A DNA stretch of 38,508 nt from Terriglobales bacterium (lineage in GTDB: Bacteria; Acidobacteriota; Terriglobia; Terriglobales; Acidobacteriaceae). How positions within the stretch are numbered: the first letter of the stretch is position 1; the number at the start of each line of letters is the position of its first letter. This document shows positions 7,439 through 15,265 of the stretch, piece by piece. Under the pieces are notes generated by a model, which saw nothing but the letters and a program-made list of their open reading frames with translations, was not told where the DNA came from and ran no database searches. Made by a program: the position numbers and the translations under genes. Location: assembly GCA_035691485.1 (NCBI GenBank), contig DASSIZ010000114.1:1-38508 (forward strand), given 5' to 3'.

Positions 7439-8056
7439 TCACACCTGCTTGACCGATAGTTGCTCTCGCACGAAATCCGCCAACTCGTCGCTCACATAGT
7501 GCGGCGGTCGAATGCGGAACACTGGCTTGCCCTGGATTAACTTCAGGGAAACGCCGCTCCACGCGGGCGGCGTATCGGCGGGTGCATCGTGCAGAACGAC
7601 CGCCGAGGCCAAGTCCAGGTATTCGCGCGCGCTCGGCTTGAAATCCGCGGTGCCGTAGTCGAGGACCGACATGTAGATGTCGGGCCGCAAGAACTTCATC
7701 ACGCTGTTCGATTCGATGATCACGTTCTCGGCGTCCGCAAGCTGTTTGCGCAGCGCCGGCATCGCCTCGGCCAGGTTTCCCTGCCGCGTGCGGACCCACA
7801 ATGAGCGTCGCGCCCCCGCAACCAGGAAACGCGAAGTGTCGCTTTCGCCGGAGCGGTCGCGCTCTTCGACAATGGCCCAGGAATCGTCGCCGGTGGCGCA
7901 GTCGCACAACTCGGCGCTGGCCGAGCAAACCCCGTGGCCGAACTGCGTGATCTTGACCGCAGTCCAGCGCCGCTCGGGCATGGCGGCAATCAGACCCGCC
8001 ACCACGCTGGTCTTGCCGACGCTTCGTGAATGCCCGCCAATGACGACGATGGCCAT
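7439..8056 (-). CDS. P-loop NTPase, MobB-like
   Basis: A 205-residue protein from the ATG at 8056. The N-terminus is a beta-strand followed by the Walker A motif GGHSRSVGKTS (residues 7-17), the layout of MobB-type GTP-binding proteins that assist molybdenum cofactor synthesis. Later parts (SNSVMKFLRPDIYMSVLDY) resemble the region that follows the switch segments in such NTPases. It lies 82 bp downstream of lpxD on the same strand. No other molybdopterin gene is nearby, so the role in cofactor synthesis is unproven; it could be another small GTPase/ATPase. Confidence 0.6.
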   Translation of the reverse strand: MAIVVIGGHSRSVGKTSVVAGLIAAMPERRWTAVKITQFGHGVCSASAELCDCATGDDSWAIVEERDRSGESDTSRFLVAGARRSLWVRTRQGNLAEAMPALRKQLADAENVIIESNSVMKFLRPDIYMSVLDYGTADFKPSAREYLDLASAVVLHDAPADTPPAWSGVSLKLIQGKPVFRIRPPHYVSDELADFVREQLSVKQV

Positions 8057-8060
8057 GACT

Positions 8061-8138
8061 AATTGTTTCGAAGGTTGCAAAGGTGTGAGATGTTTTCGGA
8101 CGTTTCACCACTTAGCGAAACCTCCACACCTCCGAAAC
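8061..8138. repeat. Dispersed 3'-end repeat, copy A (after lpxD)
   Basis: The gap between lpxD and the MobB-like gene carries TTTCGGACGTTTCAC, then GCGAAACCTCC, flanked by GGTGTG and CACACC that can pair. The same ordered blocks recur at 12,020-12,090, again directly after the stop of a minus-strand gene. It may be a REP-like hairpin at mRNA ends. Confidence 0.55.
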
Positions 8139-9125
8139 TTATTTCCGTGCCAGTCTCGCCAGCACCGCCAGCTCCTTCAAATACTGTCGAATCGGCCGAG
8201 CCGGCGTTCCCCAAAACAGAATTCCCTTGCCGCGAATCACCTTTCCGCTGGGCACGCCGCACTGCGCGCCAAGGACTGCCCCGCTCTCGATGGTGACATG
8301 ATCCGCAATCCCCACTTGCCCGGCAATCACTACGCCGTCCTCGATTACGGTGCTGCCGGATATTCCGGTCTGGGCGGCAATCACCACGTCCTCGCCGATG
8401 CGCACGTTGTGCCCGACGTGCACCATGTTGTCCAGCTTCGCTCCCCGTCCGATCAGGGTGGCGTCCAACGCGCCGCGGTCGACGGTGCAGTTGGCGCCGA
8501 TCTCGACGTCGTCGCCGATCTCCAGCCGCCCAATCTGAGGAAACTTCGTGTAGCGCCCCCCCGATTCGTCGCGCACAAAACCGAAACCATCGCTGCCCAG
8601 CACCGTCCCGGCATGCACAATCACGCGGTCTCCTACCGTGGTGCCCGGATACATGGTGACATTTGCTTTGATGTCGCAGCTTCTTCCGATGCGGACACCA
8701 TCGCCCAGGAATACGCTCGCGCCAATAGCACAATGGTCGCCGATATTGACATTCTCCGAAATGACAGCATACGGGCCGACTGCCAAGGCCTTCCCCAAAA
8801 GCGCGCTCGCGGAGACCACGGCGGTTGGGTGGATACCAACCTCCACCTGTTGTTGCGGGCTTAACATCTCCGACGCCTTGGCAAACGCCAGCCGAGGCTG
8901 CTTCGCGATTATGAGCGGCTTGCTGTGGTGAACCTCATCGGACACAAAATCACCCGCAATCACGGCCCCCGCTCTCGATGCCAGTGCCGCCGCCAGACGC
9001 TTCCCGCTCTCCACGAAAACTAAATCTCGCTCGGTTGCCGACACAATGGATGCGAGTCCACTGACCTCAGTGTCGTTGCCCACTAATCGTCCGCCGACAT
9101 GTTTTGCGACTTCGCTGAGCTTCAT
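8139..9125 (-). CDS. lpxD: UDP-3-O-(3-hydroxyacyl)glucosamine N-acyltransferase
   Basis: A 328-residue LpxD from the ATG at 9125. The N-terminal uridine-binding domain (about 1-95) is followed by a long left-handed beta-helix of hexapeptide repeats (about 98-300) and a C-terminal helical segment. The motif DNMVHVGHNVRIGE contains the catalytic His region. LpxD adds the second hydroxyacyl chain to UDP-glucosamine in lipid A synthesis, on the cytoplasmic side. It follows an lpxL-type gene by 58 bp on the same strand, so both probably belong to one lipid A operon with the P-loop gene behind. The usual partners lpxA and fabZ are not here. Confidence 0.95.
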   Translation of the reverse strand: MKLSEVAKHVGGRLVGNDTEVSGLASIVSATERDLVFVESGKRLAAALASRAGAVIAGDFVSDEVHHSKPLIIAKQPRLAFAKASEMLSPQQQVEVGIHPTAVVSASALLGKALAVGPYAVISENVNIGDHCAIGASVFLGDGVRIGRSCDIKANVTMYPGTTVGDRVIVHAGTVLGSDGFGFVRDESGGRYTKFPQIGRLEIGDDVEIGANCTVDRGALDATLIGRGAKLDNMVHVGHNVRIGEDVVIAAQTGISGSTVIEDGVVIAGQVGIADHVTIESGAVLGAQCGVPSGKVIRGKGILFWGTPARPIRQYLKELAVLARLARK

Positions 9126-9183
9126 GTCCGAAACCAAAGCGACTCACACAATCCATTCAACCTTCAATCGCCAGTGTCCTCGA

Positions 9184-10083
9184 TCAATAAAGAGGCTTTC
9201 CACCTTCCGGCCGTGTCTTCCACCTGCGATGAACCCACAGCCACTGCTCCGGATACTTGCGCACGTACTCCTCGATCACGCTGGTGAAGCGCTGCGTCGC
9301 CTGAATGACATCGCGTTCGTCATCCCCAGTACGCTCCAGCACCACGCGCGGCGCAAAGGTGATGCGGTATTTCCGCCGCGTATCGTCCCAAATGGTGAAC
9401 GCAGGCACCACGGAGGCATCGGTCCGCAATGCCACCCTGGCGATGCCGCTGGCGGTGCACGCCGGTATGCCAAGAAAATCAACGAACACGCCCGCCGGCG
9501 GGGTCATGTTCTGGTCCATGAGCAGGCCGACAGTTTCGCCGTCACGCATTGCCGAAATCAAACCGCGCGCGAAATCCTGCTTATCGAAGGTGGAATTGCC
9601 GTGCAGGGTGCGATAGCGCTCCACCATGCGATCGAGGTAAGGATTGTCAAGCGCGCGCACGACGATCCGCAGCGTGTGCCCGTGGATGGAATGCACGAAG
9701 GACCCGATCTCCCATCCTCCCAGGTGCGCGGTGAGAAACAGCACACCCTTGCCGCGACGCCGCGCCTCATCGAAATTCTCAAAGCCCTCGTACACCGCGA
9801 CCTGGGAGACGTTCTCGCGCGTGTAGCTTGGAAACCGGCAAAATTCCGCCAGTTGCCGTCCCAGCGACACAAACACGCCGCGCACAATCTTCCTGCGCTG
9901 TGCCGCCGGCATCTCCGGATACACGATCTCGAGGTTGCGCAGTCCGACCCTTCGCAGCCGGCCATGCAGGTGGTAGACCGCGCCTGCCAACAATATCGCC
10001 ACGGCGCGCGCCATCGGACGCGGCAAGGTGCCCAGCAGCTTCACCACCGGCCAGAGCAGCGCATACTCTATACGATGACGCAT
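9184..10083 (-). CDS. Lipid A late acyltransferase (LpxL/HtrB family)
   Basis: A 299-residue inner-membrane protein from the ATG at 10083. A hydrophobic N-terminal helix (about 12-42) anchors it. The acyltransferase signature LTAHLGGWE has the family's His-x4-Glu pair; MDQN and the late KYPEQWLWVHRRWK motif are also typical of LpxL/LpxM enzymes. These move an acyl chain from acyl-ACP onto the lipid A precursor. Its place directly upstream of lpxD supports a role in lipid A. LpxL cannot be separated from LpxM on sequence alone. The partial divergent space to the cytochrome c gene (10084-10240) should hold both promoters. Confidence 0.88.
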   Translation of the reverse strand: MRHRIEYALLWPVVKLLGTLPRPMARAVAILLAGAVYHLHGRLRRVGLRNLEIVYPEMPAAQRRKIVRGVFVSLGRQLAEFCRFPSYTRENVSQVAVYEGFENFDEARRRGKGVLFLTAHLGGWEIGSFVHSIHGHTLRIVVRALDNPYLDRMVERYRTLHGNSTFDKQDFARGLISAMRDGETVGLLMDQNMTPPAGVFVDFLGIPACTASGIARVALRTDASVVPAFTIWDDTRRKYRITFAPRVVLERTGDDERDVIQATQRFTSVIEEYVRKYPEQWLWVHRRWKTRPEGGKPLY

Positions 10084-10240
10084 TCGGCAGGATGCACCGG
10101 ACGCTAGCACCCGACCCCGACGCTGTCAAACCGGTCTTGGGCGCCGCCCATGACCGCCCGCTGACAAACAGAAGCCGGCAATGGACAAGTGATCTCGTAA
10201 CCTTTGCGCCAAGTGACTATCATTTCCTTAGAGGATCGAA

Positions 10241-10813
10241 ATGGTCAAAATTCGCCGCTCCTGTTTTCTTGTCGCCGTAGCCGCCGCCGCCCTCGTCTCC
10301 TGCCGCGCCAGCGCTCCCGGCAGTGCCGAAGCCCGCTTGGTCGCGGAAGTAAAAAGAGAGACCATCGGCGGTAGGAACATGGCCAACCCGCTGCCCGACA
10401 CTGCAGAAACCCAGAAGACCGGCGCCGAGCACTTCCAGCATCACTGCCAGATCTGTCATGGACTCGACGGCCACAACACCGGCGTGCCTTTTGCGGCGCA
10501 GATGTCACCCCCGGTGGCGGATCTCGGCGACAAGAGCGTTCAGTCCTACAGTGACGGGCAATTGAAGTGGATCATTCAGAATGGCATTCGTTTTACAGGC
10601 ATGCCAGGCTGGAACGGAATCCTCGAGGACAATGAGCAGTGGGCCATTATCCATTACATACGCCACCTGCCCACGAAGGGCGCACTCGGCCCGCCGCCGG
10701 TATTCAGCGAGGCCGAGGAGCAGCACCACCACGCCGAGGAGGGTGCCAGGTCGGGACAGGAGCACGAACACTCGCGAGAGCAGCCGCACTCCCAGCCTGA
10801 GCACAAACACTGA
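10241..10813 (+). CDS. Cytochrome c lipoprotein with His-rich tail
   Basis: A 190-residue protein from the ATG at 10241, preceded by AGAGGAT. The N-terminus is a lipoprotein signal: basic residues, a hydrophobic stretch and the lipobox LVSC with Cys21. One heme site CQICH (69-73) and a likely Met ligand in FTGMPGW (M121) make it a mono-heme class I cytochrome c. Residues 158-190 form a Glu- and His-rich tail with eight His, probably disordered and able to bind metal ions. It is probably anchored in the periplasm, where it could carry electrons. Its heme would be attached by the Ccm machinery encoded at 20-23 kb. No oxidase or reductase gene adjoins, so its partner is unknown. Confidence 0.85.
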   Translation: MVKIRRSCFLVAVAAAALVSCRASAPGSAEARLVAEVKRETIGGRNMANPLPDTAETQKTGAEHFQHHCQICHGLDGHNTGVPFAAQMSPPVADLGDKSVQSYSDGQLKWIIQNGIRFTGMPGWNGILEDNEQWAIIHYIRHLPTKGALGPPPVFSEAEEQHHHAEEGARSGQEHEHSREQPHSQPEHKH

Positions 10814-10877
10814 CAACGCCGAGTAATTGAGTTGTGGGCAAACTTCGCCCATCACTCACAACGCAAGACTCACGACG

Positions 10878-11609
10878 CTATTGTTTTTCCGGATCTTTAT
10901 CCGATGCCGTGGTTGGCGGCTTCGGCGTCTGCGCCATCACGGGCGCGTATCGCCGCAGGGTTTCCAGGAACGGACTGGCATCGGCCGGCGCTTCGTGGCC
11001 GCCGGTCAGCAGCGCCCGGTATGACACCATGCGACCGTAGAAGGCGCGCGTGTCATCACGGTCCTGCTTCATCACCGCTCCATTGAGGGAAACGCCGGCG
11101 AACACGCCGCGCGCCCGGGAATAGGTCAGCACCTGGGCACGCATCTTCCAGTCGGTGGCGCCTTCGGCATGACGGCCCACCGGGCCCGCCGCGACTGACG
11201 CATCGGCCCCGAGCTTGAACTTGCTCGACAGCAACGCCCGCATGCCGCGCTCGTTCATGATCACCATCACCAGGTCAACCGCCTGGCCGCCAATTTGAAA
11301 TCCGACGCTGCCGCCTTCCACGCGGAAGAACGCCGGCGCGCTCCAACCGTTCGAAGTCTTGCAACTGGCCACACCTTTGCCGTAGGCAGCACCGACGATG
11401 AATCCGCCCTTCAGCATCGAGGGCACCACCGCAATGCACTCTGCCGAACCGAGGATTTCCTCCGGGATGCCCTTATCCGGAGCAGCCATGATTTCGTTCA
11501 TTACCGTGCCTGCTTCCGAGACGCGATCCAGGACCTTGTCACGATCCCCTTCGGCCCAGCTCAAGGTGGCCAACACACACATCAACATGCCTACCAGTAT
11601 TTTTTTCAT
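10878..11609 (-). CDS. SYLF/Ysc84-domain lipid-binding protein
   Basis: A 243-residue secreted protein with a signal peptide ending near SWA (residues 1-19). The body matches the SYLF (Ysc84) domain: an N-terminal helix with VMNEIMAAPDKGIPEEIL, then AECIAVVPSMLKGGFIVGA, FQIGGQAVDLVMVIMNERG and a C-terminal SYSRARGVFAG-like strand. Family members bind phosphoinositide-type or other lipids in eukaryotes; the bacterial role is not settled. The tail (about 215-243) is rich in Pro, Thr and Lys. It converges with the cytochrome c gene. Confidence 0.88.
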   Translation of the reverse strand: MKKILVGMLMCVLATLSWAEGDRDKVLDRVSEAGTVMNEIMAAPDKGIPEEILGSAECIAVVPSMLKGGFIVGAAYGKGVASCKTSNGWSAPAFFRVEGGSVGFQIGGQAVDLVMVIMNERGMRALLSSKFKLGADASVAAGPVGRHAEGATDWKMRAQVLTYSRARGVFAGVSLNGAVMKQDRDDTRAFYGRMVSYRALLTGGHEAPADASPFLETLRRYAPVMAQTPKPPTTASDKDPEKQ

Positions 11610-11719
11610 GGGAAAGATTCTCCGTGGCGCGCTTTCAAATACTACCGCAGAGAACGGCTGCTTGGGCGGTGATGTGCGAATTGCGATGAGGAAAAAATGG
11701 CGAAGGGAGGAAACCCGGT

Positions 11720-11817
11720 GGTCGGTAATCGATGATCGGGAGTAAGAACCGGTGATTGCGGACGTTTTCCGGTTTGTTCCCCTTACCTGCCGATCACCGA
11801 CTACCGATCACCGACAG
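11720..11817. repeat. Imperfect inverted repeat with internal tandem unit
   Basis: TCGGTAATCGATGATCGG (11722-11739) pairs with CCGATCACCGACTACCGA (11790-11807) at 16 of 18 positions. The right arm is itself two copies of a 14-bp unit (CCGATCACCGACTA, then CCGATCACCGACAG). It lies in a 480-bp gap without a gene and may be a small non-coding mobile or REP-type element. Confidence 0.55.
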
Positions 11818-11819
11818 CT

Positions 11820-11855
11820 AAAAGAAAAACCGGGACGAGGCCCAGTTCGTCCCGG
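11820..11855 (-). terminator. Rho-independent terminator downstream of the receiver-HTH gene
   Basis: On the minus strand a perfect 9-bp stem (CCGGGACGA/TCGTCCCGG, 8-nt loop, 11830-11855) is followed by TTTTTCTTTT. It lies 235 bp beyond the stop at 12091, leaving a long 3' untranslated region or a separate small transcript. Confidence 0.75.
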
Positions 11856-12019
11856 CTTCCGTTCGGCCTCCGGCTAACGGTGTGTGCGCCGCGCCGGAGG
11901 ATACTGCTCTCCCAGGGTTCTGTGGTAGGTGAGCGCAGTATGATTGCAGGTCGGGAACCGCGCAAATGCCGCTGGTTCATGTCCGAAGGTAATTGAGAGA
12001 GTCTAGGGGGCTTTAGGGA

Positions 12020-12090
12020 GTTGTTTCGGAAGGCTCGGAGGTTTCGGACGTTCACTTCGCGAAACCGAAACCTGTGAAACCTCCGAGACC
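12020..12090. repeat. Dispersed 3'-end repeat, copy B (after the receiver-HTH gene)
   Basis: This copy shares TTGTTTCGGAAGG, TTTCGGACGTTCAC and GCGAAACC with the element after lpxD. It contains a perfect 12-bp inverted repeat, CTCGGAGGTTTC (12034-12045) with GAAACCTCCGAG (12076-12087), able to form a stem with a 30-nt loop. Confidence 0.6.
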
Positions 12091-12744
12091 TTACTTCGTG
12101 ATCAACGAGTGCGTAATCGCATGCACCGATAGCGCGATGCGATTCTGCACGCCGACCTTGCGCATCAACTTGGCGACGTGTGCCTTTACGGTGCGTTCTT
12201 CAATTCCGAGGGCGGCGCCGATTTCCTTGTTGGACCGGCCCGCCACCAGCATGCCCAGCACTTCTTTTTCGCGGTCGGTGAAGGCGACGCGGCCGGCGGG
12301 GAAAATTCGTCCTGGAGAAGAAGTCACGCGTTCGATAAAGATGGACAGCACCCGGCGGGGCGCCCACACCGAGCCCTGGTTGACGATGCGGATGGCCATA
12401 ATGAACTCTTCCGGGGTCGCCGCTTCATCCACGTAGCCCTTCGCGCCAGCTGCCAAAGCCTTCAAGATGGTCTCGTCATCGGCGCCGGAACCGCACACCA
12501 GCAGACGCAGGTCGGGCCGGGAGGCCTTCATGCCTGCCATGACGTCGAACAGGTTCTGCGAACCGTGGCTGCCCAGCATGACCATATCGAGGTCCGGCTC
12601 GGTCGCCAGCCTGTCCATCGCGACCGACACGATCTCGAACTCCGGTTCGGAATCAAACAGCGCGCGCAGGCCGATCAGCCGCAAGGGATCGGCTTCCATC
12701 ACCGCGATGCGAATCTTCGTTTTCTTGGCCGGGGCCGGTTTCAT
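12091..12744 (-). CDS. NarL/LuxR-type regulator with degenerate receiver domain
   Basis: A 217-residue protein; the ATG at 12744 is preferred because AAAGGAC precedes it (another ATG lies at 12762). Residues 11-120 have the receiver fold, and 150-212 a LuxR-type HTH with FTDREKEVLGML and GRSNKEIGAALGIEERTVKAHV split by a short loop. The phosphoacceptor position in the third strand reads MVMLGSHG, so Gly58 replaces Asp. The acidic pair is partly kept (E18, D20) and the Lys is present (K102). It therefore probably acts without phosphorylation, or responds to another signal. No histidine kinase is adjacent. A 5' region with palindromes separates it from a divergent secreted-protein gene. Confidence 0.85.
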   Translation of the reverse strand: MKPAPAKKTKIRIAVMEADPLRLIGLRALFDSEPEFEIVSVAMDRLATEPDLDMVMLGSHGSQNLFDVMAGMKASRPDLRLLVCGSGADDETILKALAAGAKGYVDEAATPEEFIMAIRIVNQGSVWAPRRVLSIFIERVTSSPGRIFPAGRVAFTDREKEVLGMLVAGRSNKEIGAALGIEERTVKAHVAKLMRKVGVQNRIALSVHAITHSLITK

Positions 12745-12795
12745 GGTTTTGTCCTTTTGCATGATTTGCGCGTAGCATACCCCAATTCGGCATTA

Positions 12796-12820
12796 GGACA
12801 ATGTACGTCCGGACATGTCC
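12796..12820. promoter_or_regulatory. Nested GGAC/GTCC palindromes between divergent genes
   Basis: GGACAATGTACGTCC is followed at once by the perfect palindrome GGACATGTCC (12811-12820). The pair lies 52 bp upstream of the receiver-HTH gene and 90 bp upstream of the divergent gene. It could be an operator for either; no known binding protein is implied. Confidence 0.3.
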
Positions 12821-12909
12821 AGAGGTCACAAGTTGGGTCCCTCCCACCTGTCGATTGCTGGTGGTTCGGTGCGCGAACAAACAAGGTCATCCCGCTTCCT
12901 GGAGGCGCC

Positions 12910-13353
12910 ATGAGAACTCTGCTGCTGGTCCATCTTGCCGCCATTGCCGCCCTCGCCCAGGGGGCGCCGCCACAAACCGCTGCCGACCAGCCTTATACGA
13001 TGGAGTATTACTACAAGGTGCAGTGGGGACATCAGCAGGAGTTCCTGCAGCTGTTCCTCAAGAACCACTACCCGCTGCTGAAAAAGAATGTCGAAAACGG
13101 ACGAATCATCTCAGTCAAGATTGACACCCCCGCCAACCACATGACTGAAGAAGGCCGCTGGGATTACCGCGTGACCCTGAAATTCAAGAACTCCACGGTT
13201 GCGACTACGTCGAATCCGCAGGAAGAAGCGTGGACGAAACAGCTCTTCCCGGACCAGGAAACGTTCAAGCGCGAAGAGCAGCGCCGCTTTGAAATACTCC
13301 TCGGCCACTGGGATGTTCCGGTGACGGAAGTCAACCCTGCCAAGGCACCTTGA
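12910..13353 (+). CDS. Secreted protein of unknown function
   Basis: A 147-residue protein from the ATG at 12910, preceded by GGAGGCGCC. Residues 1-17 are a signal peptide (ending ALAQG). The mature part is rich in Lys, Glu, Tyr and Trp, with YTMEYYYKVQWGHQQEF near residue 30 and an EEGRWDYRVTLKF strand near residue 80. The helix-strand pattern suggests a small alpha-beta barrel of the NIPSNAP/dimeric ferredoxin-like kind, but this is a guess. It lies 13 bp before the LLM-class oxidoreductase gene on the same strand and is probably co-transcribed with it. I do not recognise the family. Confidence 0.7.
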   Translation: MRTLLLVHLAAIAALAQGAPPQTAADQPYTMEYYYKVQWGHQQEFLQLFLKNHYPLLKKNVENGRIISVKIDTPANHMTEEGRWDYRVTLKFKNSTVATTSNPQEEAWTKQLFPDQETFKREEQRRFEILLGHWDVPVTEVNPAKAP

Positions 13354-13366
13354 AGCACGGCCACGC

Positions 13367-14383
13367 ATGAAACTCGACGTCGGTTTGCACAATTACGATC
13401 TCCGCCAGGTTGGCGAGTACGCGCGCGCGATGGAAGCGGCCGGCTGCGATTGTCTCTGGACCTCGGAAACTCAGCACGATCCTTTCCTTGCGCTCGGGGT
13501 CGCCGCCGCAAGCACTACACGTCTCAAGGTCGGCACCTCGATCGCGGTGGCCTTTCCGCGCAGCCCGATGATCCTGGCGTATACCGCATGGGACCTGCAG
13601 AAGTCCTCCGCCGGGCGCTTCATTCTCGGCCTCGGCTCACAAGTGCGGGCGCACAACCAGCGCCGGTTCTCGGTCAAGTTCGAAGCGCCCGGCCCCAAGC
13701 TGCGCGAGGTGGTCATGGCGCTGCGCGCCATCTGGGCGTGCTGGCAGGATGGCACGCCGCTGAACTTCCGCGGCCACTTCTACCAGTTCGACCTGATGAC
13801 GCCGTTCTTCAATCCGGGCCCGATCGCGCATCCCAAGGTTCCCGTCTTCATCGCCGGCGTGAACCGCTACATGTGCCGCGTGGCGGGCGAGGTCTGCGAC
13901 GGGCTGCACGTCCACCCTTTCAACACACCCAAGTATTTGCGCGAATACGTTCATCCCGCGGTCAATGAGGGATTGCAGGCATCCGGGCGCTCGCGCGCGG
14001 ACTTTACCTATGCCACGGCAGCATTTGTCATCGTGGGAGAGAGCGAGCAGGAGCGCGCACGCAATGCCGAGGCGGTCCGCCAGCAGATTGCGTTTTATGC
14101 TTCGACGCGCACCTACGAACCGGTACTCGCCGCGCACGGCTGGGAAGCGGTGGTTCCCGAGCTGCACGATAAATCCCTGCGAGGCGACTGGAAAGGCATG
14201 GCCGCGTTGATCACCGACGAGATGCTGGACACCATCGCCGCCAGCGGCCCTTTCGACCAGATCGGCCAACAGCTGCGCGAACGCTACGCCGGCCTGCTGG
14301 ACCGCATCGCGCTCTACATACCTTACGAACTGCCGCTGGATGCATCCCGCTTGAAGCTGCTGGCACAGCAGTTGCAGACCTGA
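13367..14383 (+). CDS. LLM-class flavin/F420-dependent oxidoreductase
   Basis: A 338-residue protein with the luciferase-like monooxygenase (TIM barrel) fold. Typical segments are ARAMEAAGCDCLWTSE near residue 20, TTRLKVGTSIAVAFPRSPM (about 51-69), GRFILGLGSQVRAHNQRRF (about 84-102) and KVPVFIAGVNRYMCRVAGE (about 160). The TIGR03617-type F420-dependent oxidoreductases share this pattern and length. Such enzymes use F420 or FMN to oxidise or reduce small molecules; the substrate is not shown. Whether this organism makes F420 cannot be judged from the window. Confidence 0.85.
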   Translation: MKLDVGLHNYDLRQVGEYARAMEAAGCDCLWTSETQHDPFLALGVAAASTTRLKVGTSIAVAFPRSPMILAYTAWDLQKSSAGRFILGLGSQVRAHNQRRFSVKFEAPGPKLREVVMALRAIWACWQDGTPLNFRGHFYQFDLMTPFFNPGPIAHPKVPVFIAGVNRYMCRVAGEVCDGLHVHPFNTPKYLREYVHPAVNEGLQASGRSRADFTYATAAFVIVGESEQERARNAEAVRQQIAFYASTRTYEPVLAAHGWEAVVPELHDKSLRGDWKGMAALITDEMLDTIAASGPFDQIGQQLRERYAGLLDRIALYIPYELPLDASRLKLLAQQLQT

Positions 14384-14427
14384 GGTCATGGCGCGGCCGC
14401 GCCGTAGTTATAGGCGTCACGCTTGCC

Positions 14428-14443
14428 TGTGACCCCGGTCACG
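14428..14443. promoter_or_regulatory. CRP-like palindrome upstream of a small Cys-containing protein
   Basis: TGTGACCCCGGTCACG has TGTGA and TCAC half-sites with the right 6-bp spacing. It lies 49 bp upstream of the ATG at 14492, a promoter position. It could extend the regulon of the Crp/Fnr protein encoded at 3.8-4.5 kb. Confidence 0.45.
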
Positions 14444-14491
14444 CCATGGCGGTGCGGAACGGGTACAAGCTTGTCCAGTCGAGGTCAAGCA

Positions 14492-14758
14492 ATGCCCATC
14501 AACCAACCCCCGACGTGGTACCAAAGCAACCGATACGCCGCCGAATCCGCCTGCGAGTATTGCCGGGGCATCATCCGGCACGAACGCTGGTGTGTCACAC
14601 GCAACCGCAACGTGCGCTATGCGTTCGACGTCGCCGCCGGCGTGGTTCCGCTCACCGTGGAGGACCAGTTGATCCTTTATGCTCTCGGCGTGTCCTGGAT
14701 CCCGGGAGGCAAAACGTCGCGTTCGCGGTGCGCCCGCGCCAGTCAACCCGCTGAGTAA
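14492..14758 (+). CDS. Small cysteine-containing conserved-looking protein
   Basis: An 88-residue protein from the ATG at 14492, with GAGGTC as ribosome site. The N-terminal half has CEYCRGIIRHERWC, which gives three cysteines and a His in a spacing suited to binding a metal ion. It is followed by a predicted helix, LTVEDQLILYALGVSW. I recall similar short proteins in acidobacterial genomes, without known function. The basic tail (SRSRCARASQ) is probably variable. A CRP-type palindrome lies just upstream. Confidence 0.6.
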   Translation: MPINQPPTWYQSNRYAAESACEYCRGIIRHERWCVTRNRNVRYAFDVAAGVVPLTVEDQLILYALGVSWIPGGKTSRSRCARASQPAE

Positions 14759-14842
14759 CATCCCTCAGCCGTTGCAACGCCTATTCCCACGCATGGCGGT
14801 TCTGCGATAGCTTGTATGTCGCCGCACTTGATGGGGTCCGCC

Positions 14843-15265
14843 ATGGGCATTCACGTCCGCATTGCCGCCGCCGTACTCGCTCTCACCGTTCTCGCCTCTG
14901 GGCAAACCACTTACACGCCGCAGTTCAAGGGTGATCCGGCGCATTCCACGACGGAAGCGGGCGCGCTCGGTTACATGCGCACCGCCATCATGGCGCAGCG
15001 CCTGTACAAGAAGAAGCACAACGAGTATGCGACGTCGCTGCAGTCGCTGGTCGGCTCCGGCTCGTTCACGCGGCGGATGACGAACACCAATCGCGGAGAC
15101 TACACGGTTCAATTCCATTCCACCGGCAAGGAATACTCCCTTTCGATGGTCCCCAAGCAGTTCGACAACGCTCATCGCGCATTCTTCGCCGATGACAGCG
15201 GAAGTATTCGGGTGGAGGACGACAAGCCGGCGACAGCATCCTCTCCCAAGCTCAAGGCGGAGTAA
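14843..15265 (+). CDS. Secreted pilin-like protein
   Basis: A 140-residue protein; the ATG at 14843 gives the best signal peptide (residues 1-20, ending ASG). Two in-frame starts lie slightly upstream. The mature part has a long helix (TEAGALGYMRTAIMAQRLYKK split by one residue), then NEYATSLQSLVGSGSF and strands with GDYTVQFHSTGKEYSLSMVP. This resembles the globular part of type IV pilin-like proteins, but there is no prepilin peptidase site with the conserved Glu. It may therefore be a stand-alone periplasmic relative. Its stop directly abuts the ATG of the VOC protein gene, so both are translated from one mRNA. Confidence 0.65.
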   Translation: MGIHVRIAAAVLALTVLASGQTTYTPQFKGDPAHSTTEAGALGYMRTAIMAQRLYKKKHNEYATSLQSLVGSGSFTRRMTNTNRGDYTVQFHSTGKEYSLSMVPKQFDNAHRAFFADDSGSIRVEDDKPATASSPKLKAE

